Part shown: positions 57,131-64,000 of the stretch, piece after piece | Position numbering within the stretch: the stretch's first letter is position 1 | How the letters are laid out: every line of letters starts with the position of its first letter | NCBI GenBank assembly: GCA_024291935.2 | Contig: CM044321.1 | Coordinates: forward strand, 62,118,985-62,182,984 | Direction: 5' to 3' | Source: Okapia johnstoni | Lineage: Eukaryota; Chordata; Mammalia; Artiodactyla; Giraffidae | DNA: 64,000 bases | Program-made: the position numbers and the translations under genes | Notes under the pieces: generated by a model | What the model was told of the DNA's origin: nothing | What the model saw: only the letters and a program-made list of their open reading frames with translations | Database searches by the model: none

Positions 57131-58600
57131 GATGATTGTCAGATATCTCTCACTTTTAATGCTGAGCAGACAGTCACAAAGTTATAGTAAGCACTCTATT
57201 TATTTTGCAGTTATGTGCTTTGAAAATTTAGAAAGCTCTGAAATTTGGAGACATCCTGTAAGAAGGTAGTTATCCCTTGTATGCATAAATATAAGGCAGA
57301 ATAAACTATTTATCAGGCAGAATAATAGGAGAAAGTGTGATTCTAAGCAAGCGGTTGCCTTTTTCTGCTAATGCTCAGAAATTGAGACAAAGGTTTTCTT
57401 TTTGTACATTGCCCTGGATGCCAATAAACTGGGATTCTCCTGTGTAGAAAGGAAGTCAACTTTAGAGCCAAGCCCTTTCCACCCTCTTTTTTTTTTCTGT
57501 CTTCTTGCATTGATACATGACACACTTGAACAACTGTCTTTCTTTTCAGTGGGAGTGTCTTCTGGTGCCTCCAGAAAGAATTATCCTGAGATGCTGAGCC
57601 TTTATAAGTAGGATTGAAATGTCAACAGCAAATATCATGTAATGTCTTCTCCTTTAACGTGGGAGCAAGACTTTTTCAAAAGCATTCCCAAAAGTTTCTG
57701 TTACTCTTGTGCTGTCAGCATGAAAATACACACAAGCACACACCCATCCAGACTCTTTCTGACACACAGAGCTTGTGCCTACACACTCTCACAGCGCTTT
57801 TGGTACGAAATAGTATTTCTTGGAGTCATATTTCAAAGAGCTGTCCTCCTGCTTTTCTTCTCTAAATGTCTTAGAAAAGTTTTAAAAAACTATGGCATCA
57901 ACAGGTAACCTCGACCTGTGTAGCCCCTTTGAGAAAGTAAACTTAAAAAAGATTGCAAAGCCACGTTTAATTAGCATTGTTTGAATCTACTGAGTACATT
58001 GGAATGAACTAAATATGAAATTGCAGAAAATGAGTATAAAATTTACCTATTTTTTTTAAGTTTAAAAATTAAAATAGAAGATTCAAGATATTATCATTCT
58101 TGAACAGTTATGCCTTTTAAATATCTTGTTAGACATGGAAATAATTAGCATGGGACAGTGCTTGTTCTCACAGTAGGGAATCATGGGGAAAAATGAAATC
58201 TTAAGAAAGCGGTCAGTTCAGTTTAAAAACAAGGAAGGTTGTAATACTATGTGAAACTGGTACTTCCAGATTCCAACTTCATAGAATGAATTGCAAAGCA
58301 ATGAACCAATTGATTAAAAAAAAATATCTGATTCAGTTCCAACAACAGAAATTTGTTCTGTTCACATAACTTTAAGTTTACAGTCAACATTTTGCTGCCC
58401 CCACCCCGCTGCCTCCATTGCTGTCCATCTGACACTGACAATGGGCCATGCACTGCTGTGCACTGGGAACAAAAAATATATATGTATATATGAAATAGGA
58501 CCTTTCTGGAGGCCTGATGTATACACAGTCTCACTCCATGCCGTTTGTAAATGTGGATAAAATATTACAAAGGACAGAATTACAGTGTGTTCTCATCACT
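57131..58600. other. No gene or named repeat seen
   Basis: 1.5 kb of unassigned DNA. The overlapping frames at 57614-57908 have no recognisable domain. Confidence 0.4.
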
Positions 58601-58718
58601 GGTCTTCCTTGGTGGCTCAGTTGGTAAAGAACCCGCCTGTAATGCTGGAGAGCCCGGTTCGATTCCAGGGTTGGGAAGATCCTCTGGAGAAGGGAAAGGC
58701 TACCCACTCCAGTATTCT
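58601..58718 (+). mobile_element. Bov-tA SINE, 3'-truncated, first of a tandem pair
   Basis: GGTCTTCCTTGGTGGCTCAG head, B box GGTTCGATTCC, then BovA only to CACTCCAGTATTCTTG, where the next SINE begins. Confidence 0.9.
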
Positions 58719-58930
58719 TGGGCTTCCCTGGTGGTTCAGCTGATTCATGTATGTGTAGAATCCACCTGCAATGTGGGAGACCTGGGTTTGATTCCTGGGT
58801 TGGGAAGATCCCTTGGAGAAGGGAAAGGTACCCACTCCAGTATTCTGGTCTGGAGAATACCATGGACTGTATGGTCCATGGGGTTGCAAAGAGTTGGACA
58901 CGACTGAGCGACTTCCACTTTCTCCACTTT
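58719..58930 (+). mobile_element. Bov-tA SINE, second of a tandem pair
   Basis: GGCTTCCCTGGTGGTTCAGC head with a short ATTCATGTATGTG insertion, B box GGTTTGATTCC, and body ending GACTGAGCGACTTCCACTTT. Confidence 0.9.
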
Positions 58931-59034
58931 AAAGTTCATTTTTTGTTCCTTATGACTCATGTCACTACTTTACATGGTATTATTTAATAATACTTGTTAG
59001 GTTTTCTCCCAATAAAATTTCAGCTTCATGAGAG

Positions 59035-59135
59035 TAGAATGAAATCTCTCTTTATGGAAGAAAGCCTATCATAGAGTGGTTACTCAACAGATGTGTGTTG
59101 AATGAATGAACCAAAGAATGAATGAATGCAGATGT
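59035..59135 (+). repeat. L2-like 3'-end remnant
   Basis: GAGTGGTTACTCAACAGATG TGTGTTGAATGAATGAA follows the L2 'gctcaataaatgtttgttgaatgaatgaa' end. Confidence 0.5.
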
Positions 59136-59224
59136 AAGCCATCAAGTATAGGAGTTTTTACACTTGATGGATTTTAAGGGAGAAGGAATTCAATGTGGTT
59201 AAAATATATATTCCTCTCACAGTC

Positions 59225-60130
59225 ATTTATTTTTTTAAAAAAAGATATAATGAAATATGCATAATATCCAATTTACCAGTTTAAGTGTACAAGTCAATGA
59301 CATTAAGCACATTTTGCAATGTTGTGAAACCATCACCACCCTCCAGCTTCAGAACTGCTTTTATCTTCCAAAGTTAGAACTCTGACCCCATTAAACAGTA
59401 ACTCCTCACTCCTTCCTGCCCCCAGCCCCTGGAAATCACCATTCTACATTCTGTCTCTGTGAATTTAACTACTTTAAGTACCTTATGTAAGTAGAATTAT
59501 ACACTTACACATACATATGTATGCATAACATATACATATATATGTTCTTTGGTTACTGGCTTACTTCTCTTCGCACGATGTCCTCAAGGTTCATCCATGT
59601 TATAACATGTCTCATAATTTCTTTTGTTGTTCAGTCACTAGGTTGTGTCTGACTCTTCGTGGCCCCATGAGCTGCAGAATGCCAGGCTTCCCTGACCTTA
59701 CTGTCTCCGAGTTTGCTCGAACTCAAGTCCATTGAGTTGGTAATGCCATCCAACCATCTCATCCTCTGTCACCTTCTTCTCCTGCCCTCAATCTTTCCCA
59801 GCATCAGGGTCTTTTCCTATGGGTCGGCTGTTTGCATCAGGTAGCTGAAGTATTGGAGCTTTAGCATCAGTCCTTCCAATGAATATTCAGGGTTGATTTC
59901 CTTTGGGACTGACTGGTGTTTTTAAGACTAATATTCTATTGTATGCATAGACCACAGTTTCTTTATCAGTTCATCCCATGATGGACACTTGCGTTGTTTC
60001 CACCTTTTGGCTATTGTGAATAATGCTTCTATGAACATGGGTGTGCAAATATTTGTTCACTTTCTGTTTCCAGTCTTTGAGTACGCACCCAGAAGAGAAA
60101 TTTGCTGGGTCATATGGCAATTCAGCTTAA
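59225..60130 (-). mobile_element. Old L1 (L1M-type) 3' part, reverse strand, split by BovB
   Basis: 59225-59621 and 59923-60130 are one reverse-oriented L1: TGAAACCATCACCACCCTCC, CTTCGCACGATGTCCTCAAG GTTCATCCATG on the left, then AGACTAATATTCTATTGTAT, CACTTGCGTTGTTTCCACCT TTTGGCTATTGTGAATAATG and GCTGGGTCATATGGCAATTC on the right. A BovB piece interrupts it. Confidence 0.85.
59622..59922 (-). mobile_element. BovB LINE 3'-end fragment nested in an old L1
   Basis: GTTGTTCAGTCACTAGGTTG ... CTTCCCTGACCTTACTGTCT ... CTTCCAATGAATATTCAGGG TTGATTTCC. About 300 bp, reverse oriented. It lies between two halves of one L1, so it is the later insertion. Confidence 0.88.
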
Positions 60131-60315
60131 ATTTTTTCTCACAATTATTTTTATGTCATGAAAACAATTTAATTATTGAAAGGGATTGTAATGAATAATC
60201 TGTGCAGGGGTTTTATTTTGGGGTGCGTGTATTTTTCAATTATTATGCTAAGCCTCACACATTAATTACCCTATGAAACACAACAGATCTGCAAGGCAGC
60301 TTTTTATAGTTATCA

Positions 60316-60385
60316 AACCCAGGGATCAAACCAGCGTCTCCTGCTTTGGGAGGTATCCTCTTTACCACTGAGCCAACTGGGAAGC
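60316..60385 (-). mobile_element. Bov-tA SINE fragment, tRNA head only
   Basis: AACCCAGGGATCAAACCAGC GTCTCCTGC ... TTTACCACTGAGCCAACTGG GAAGC. Only 70 bp of the head part. Confidence 0.82.
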
Positions 60386-60560
60386 AAATTTGTTCATATC
60401 AGTAGTTCATGGCTTTTGATCACTGACTTGTATTTGGTTGTGCAGACTTGGCACAGTTTATTCATTGTCCTACTGATGGATGCCAGGGCTTTCTGTTTTG
60501 ACATTATGGAAAAGAACTGCTGCCAACATTTGTGTGTTTAGTGAGTATGTTTATTTGAAG
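60386..60560 (-). repeat. L1 fragment, reverse strand
   Basis: CAGTAGTTCATGGCTTTTGA, CACAGTTTATTCATTGTCCT ACTGATGGATG and ATGGAAAAGAACTGCTGCCA ACATTTGTG resemble a reverse-oriented L1 ORF2 end, decayed. Confidence 0.55.
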
Positions 60561-60997
60561 TGATGGAGAATATTGTGACGGGGTTTATTGGGAGGCAGAA
60601 GCACTCATCAGCCTTTCGTGACATCTCTGATGTCCCACAGGGAAATCATCTGACTCTCCACATACCAGGCTAGGGCCTGCATCTCTTGTCTGGTTTTGCC
60701 AGCCTCCTGCCCCAAAGTTGGGAATCAATTTTTACCCCCATTCCTTAGTGTTCCCCATCTACAATACAACCCCTGTTTGATATAACCAGGGAATTCACTT
60801 GTCACCCTTCAAGCTGCAGTCTAGATTGCGTATTTCTCTAGTTTGCATATTGATTTAGACCCAGAATCAACTTGGGGGATCATCTCACTCATGTGGTTAC
60901 TTGGTTTAGAAGTTAGTCTTATCGTCTCTTCTACCCATTACTGCCAGCCTGACATTCGGCAGACAACAACAAGCCATCGTTTATAAAATCTCCTTCT
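60561..60997. other. No gene or named repeat seen
   Basis: Moderate G+C, unassigned. Confidence 0.4.
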
Positions 60998-61115
60998 GGG
61001 GACCTCCCTGGTGGTCCAGAGGTTAGGACGTCACACTTCCGCTGCAGAGGGCATGGTTCCACCCCTCGTTGGGAAAGTAAGATCCTAAAAGCCAAAATGT
61101 GGCCAAAAATAAAAG
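60998..61115 (+). mobile_element. CHR-type SINE
   Basis: GGGGACCTCCCTGGTGGTCC AGAGGTTAGGACGTCACAC head, a decayed B box (GGTTCCACCCC), and a GGCCAAAAATAAAAG tail. Confidence 0.82.
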
Positions 61116-62044
61116 GGAGGAAAATAACTACTTCTGGATGCCCAAACGTGTCAGAAATTCCAGTCCCATTGCTTCTAATAAGTAGGGTAACTATTATTCA
61201 AACAAGTTAAGAGAAAGCTCAAAGAGAAAGCAAAAGCAAGTGGTAGCTCTTAGAATAATGTGTATACAAGATGTTCTTATTCCATGTTTACTTAGTTACC
61301 ACATGTGAACATAAAACAGAATGAACTGTCTATGTTTGGATAGAGGAGATCAAAATGCCATTTCTGTTTTCTGCATTTACATCAGCAGCACTTACGATCA
61401 TGTCTTGTATATATTAGATATCTGATGAATGTCCATTGAACTTGTTAATAAATGAATGAATGTTAAGTAGGTTGTGCCCCAAAGGCACATGCTAAGACAC
61501 AGCAAACATTTTTTTCTCTGTTGTTTGACAGCGGGTGTAAGTCGCAGCTGGTCAGAGAGCTAAAACAGATGCTGTGAAAGACATGTCTAAGTATGAAATA
61601 GCTGAGCGCGTCTGGGAGCAGGCTGCGTCTTACGTCGTGTATCAGGTGTGAATGGATTACAGACTCTGTCTACAGCAGCTTAAAAAATAGTTTCTTCTCA
61701 CAGTCCTATCCAACATGGGAAACCATGAATACCACATTAATGCAGAAAAAGATTATTCTTTGTGAATCTTATAAAACAATAAATATGTTGAGAGTTAACA
61801 ACTGAAAAAAAACTCAATTACCACTCCTAAATGTGTTAATTTTACTCTATAAAGATTGTAGACTCAAACACAGTGTGAGAAGCCCAGTTATTCATTGAAA
61901 TACAAATAGAAAAGGGGAAGTGGGTGGGGAAGAAGAAGAGGAGAGTGAAAGAGAGAGAGGGAGAGAGAGCAAGAGAGAGAAGTTCCCTTAAGATGCACGC
62001 CCTTAGTAAAAGAGTAAGGAAATCCAGATAAAGGTGATAAGAGA
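61116..62044. other. No gene; purine-rich tract
   Basis: Holds an L2-like end near 61385-61465 and a GA-rich tract at 61915-61982. Nothing coding. Confidence 0.4.
61915..61982. repeat. (GA)n-rich purine tract
   Basis: AAGAAGAAGAGGAGAG followed by GAGAGAGAGGGAGAGAGAGC and AAGAGAGAGAAG. Almost pure purine on the plus strand. Confidence 0.85.
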
Positions 62045-62230
62045 TTTCAAACCGCCTGAGGCATGCATGCAGTCCCACTCCAGTATTCTTGCCTGGAGAA
62101 TCCAGTGGACAGAGGAGCCTGGTGGGCTACAGTCCATGGGGTCACAAGAGTCGGACACGATTTAGAAATTAAAGCACCAGCACCACCACCACAGGAGTTT
62201 TTAAACTGCTGAGGCATGCATTCAGTCAGA
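62045..62230 (+). mobile_element. BovA fragment between long imperfect direct repeats
   Basis: The BovA end (CCACTCCAGTATTCTTGCCT to GAGTCGGACACGATTTAG), with an ACCAGCACCACCACCAC tail, fills about 62074-62193. The flanks GAGATTTCAAACCGCCTGAG GCATGCATGCAGTC (62041-62074) and GAGTTTTTAAACTGCTGAGG CATGCATTCAGTC (62195-62227) repeat each other with about five differences. Confidence 0.82.
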
Positions 62231-62436
62231 ATCACTGTGCCCCTGGTCCAGATCAAGACAAGATTACATCTGTCTTTCCTGTGTACAACCCTTTCTGTCA
62301 GGAATGCCTCTGTGGCTGTAAACCAAAAGTCAACATTCCCAAACAGGCACCTAAGTAAGATGGAGTCTCATAGTATATATTAACCAGCACAATTACAAGC
62401 ATCAATGCTTATTACAAAGAGCCTGCAGATTCAAGG

Positions 62437-62682
62437 CTACATCAAATATGTGTGAGTGCTAAGTCGCTTCAGTTGTGTCTGACTCTGTGACCCCATGGAC
62501 TGTAGTCCGCCAGGGTCCTCTGTCCATGGGATTCTCCAGGCAAGAATACTGGAGTGGGTTGCCATGCCTTCCTCCATGGACTCTTCCTGACCCAGGGATC
62601 GAACCGGCGTCCCTTTTGTCTCCTGCATTGGCAGGCAGTTTCTTTACCACCAGCGCCATCTGGGAAGCCCTACATCAAATAT
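62437..62682 (-). mobile_element. Bov-tA SINE with perfect 13-bp target-site duplication
   Basis: Reverse oriented, about 62450-62669 (GTGTGAGTGCTAAGTCGCTT to GCCATCTGGGAAGCC). CTACATCAAATAT occurs at 62437-62449 and 62670-62682. Confidence 0.95.
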
Positions 62683-63262
62683 ACATCAACATAAATTAAT
62701 TTAAAACAAATCTCTAATTTTCTATAAATTTTTTTTCTATTTCTATAAATATTTCTGTACTTAATCATATCTATTTATATTAAGCTAAAGTGTGAGTTCA
62801 TACTGATGTCTTCAAAATGAATTAATTATTTTGTGGATTATTCCAGGCTTTCCCTTAATGTAATAAAATACCCTACACATAATGCGTTTTTGAATGCAAA
62901 GCTTTAACTGAGAATACTCCAAGCACCTTGGAAGGGACCTTGAGCTTATAAGGAGACTCTACAGGTGGAAATAGCTGTGTACAGTTATTTGCCTGCACTG
63001 TGCACTCCTGCAGACCAAGAAGATTATCTGCTTCAGCAGAGTATACCCTTCTGAGAAGATATATGGTCAAATAATTCATCTCTGGCAATTAATTAAACTT
63101 GTTGATCATTCTTCTGCATTAAACCTTGAAATCCATCAGAATCATGTGGGTTAAAGAAGCACAAAAAGCAAAGCAAAGCATTCTACCCCAAAATGACTGA
63201 ATCAGATTCACACTCCAGGGAGTAATCAGACCCTGTCCCCCAGTGAAAAACTCCATGTCCAC
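62683..63262. other. No gene or named repeat seen
   Basis: AT-rich left part and unassigned right part. Confidence 0.4.
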
Positions 63263-63438
63263 CAATTTGACTTCTCTGTCCATGGGATTCTCCAGGCAAG
63301 AATACTGGAGTAGATTGCCATGCCCTTCTCCAGGGGATCTTCCCAACCCAAGTATCAAACCCAGATCTCTTATGTCTTCTGCATTGGCAGGCAGATTCTT
63401 TACCATTAGCGTCACCTGGGAAGTCCCATCAATTTGAC
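63263..63438 (-). mobile_element. Bov-tA SINE lacking its tail end, with 9-bp flanking repeat
   Basis: Reverse oriented: TTCTCTGTCCATGGGATTCT to GTCACCTGGGAAGTCCC. The 3' third of BovA is missing. CAATTTGAC at 63263-63271 and 63430-63438 flanks it. Confidence 0.85.
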
Positions 63439-63479
63439 AACAAATGTGAAATTCACTGATTCCTTGAATGACACAAACT

Positions 63480-64000
63480 GCTGAATTTCACAGAAGGAGG
63501 AATAGATCATCTGAATAGGACTATACTATTAAACAAAGTTTATATAAAAAATCTTCCAAGTAAGAAATCACCAGGTTCAGATGGTACCACTATGGGATTC
63601 TACCAAACATTTAAGGAAGAAATTATACCAATTCTCTATAACCTGTTCCAGAAAATAGAAGCTCTTACTATGAGACTGATATTACTCTAAAACTATATAA
63701 AGACATTACGTGACAGAAACACTACAGACCAATTATGTTTAATGAACACAATTGAAAAAATCATCAACAAATGTTAACAAATGAAATTCAACAATATGTA
63801 AAAGAATCATACAACACAAGGAGGTGGGATTCATTGTAGGAATGCAAGACTAGTTAGATTAATCAATTATATAGAGTAAGTAAAGCCATGTGATTGATGA
63901 ATATGTTTAGTACTTTGGTTGTGGTGATGGTAAGACAGGTGTATGTATATGTCCAAACTTATCAAGATGTATACATTATGTGGGTACAATTTTTTGTATA
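63480..64000 (+). mobile_element. Old L1 fragment, runs off the right edge
   Basis: In a broken plus-strand frame, 63555-63660 codes for an L1 ORF2 reverse-transcriptase stretch (KKSPGSDGTTMGFYQTFKEE IIPILYNLFQ, with a shift near its start). 63820-63900 (GGAGGTGGGATTCATTGTAG GAATGCAAGACTAG) continues it. 63905-64000 (GTTGTGGTGATGGTAAGACA GGTGTATG) resembles an L1 3' end, so a large internal part is deleted. Confidence 0.75.

Noticed and set aside
56865..57269. 134-codon plus-strand frame
   Set aside because: It runs through the L1 3' UTR and the nested L1 junction, with no protein similarity.
1..64000. CRISPR array, operon, phage or other prokaryotic system
   Set aside because: No regularly spaced direct repeats, no bacterial gene layout and no ribosome-binding-site pattern. 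All repeated sequence is explained by mammalian transposons and microsatellites.

Overview
This window is nuclear DNA from a ruminant, most likely a bovid. It is dense in repeats found only in or typical of ruminants: tRNA-Glu/BovA composite SINEs (Bov-tA, BOV-A2), CHR-type SINEs, RTE-type BovB LINE fragments, and L1 3' ends of the artiodactyl type. I cannot tell cattle from sheep or goat by eye.

Only one protein-coding gene can be supported. Positions 1-4697 on the minus strand hold the start of FREM2 (FRAS1-related extracellular matrix protein 2). This is the first coding exon: an unbroken reading frame of 1,565 full codons plus two bases that runs off the left edge. It encodes a signal peptide, an N-terminal region and ten complete CSPG repeats, and it just enters an eleventh. 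A CpG island (about 3850-5190) covers the start codon and the presumed promoter, and three CCAAT boxes lie 350-580 bp upstream of the ATG.

Everything from about 5.2 kb to 64 kb is upstream intergenic DNA. I found no second gene, no RNA gene and no CRISPR-like structure. This part is a record of transposon insertions: about 30 Bov-tA/BovA SINE copies or fragments, six CHR-type SINEs, six BovB fragments, four L1 3'-UTR copies (all on the plus strand), older L1, L2 and MIR remnants, a Tigger-like DNA transposon remnant, one solo endogenous-retrovirus LTR with a perfect 6-bp target-site duplication, three copies of an older LTR-like repeat within 7.2 kb, and several microsatellites. Several insertions are nested, so their relative ages can be read directly.

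I did not find a previously undescribed biological system. The points most worth a second look are the intact solo LTR, a 39-bp SINE remnant between perfect 12-bp duplications, an L1 inserted into an older L1, the clustered LTR-like family, and a palindromic CATG-centred site about 1 kb upstream of FREM2. Family names for repeats are from memory of their consensus sequences and were not checked by search. Repeat edges are good to about 5-15 bp unless a target-site duplication fixes them.
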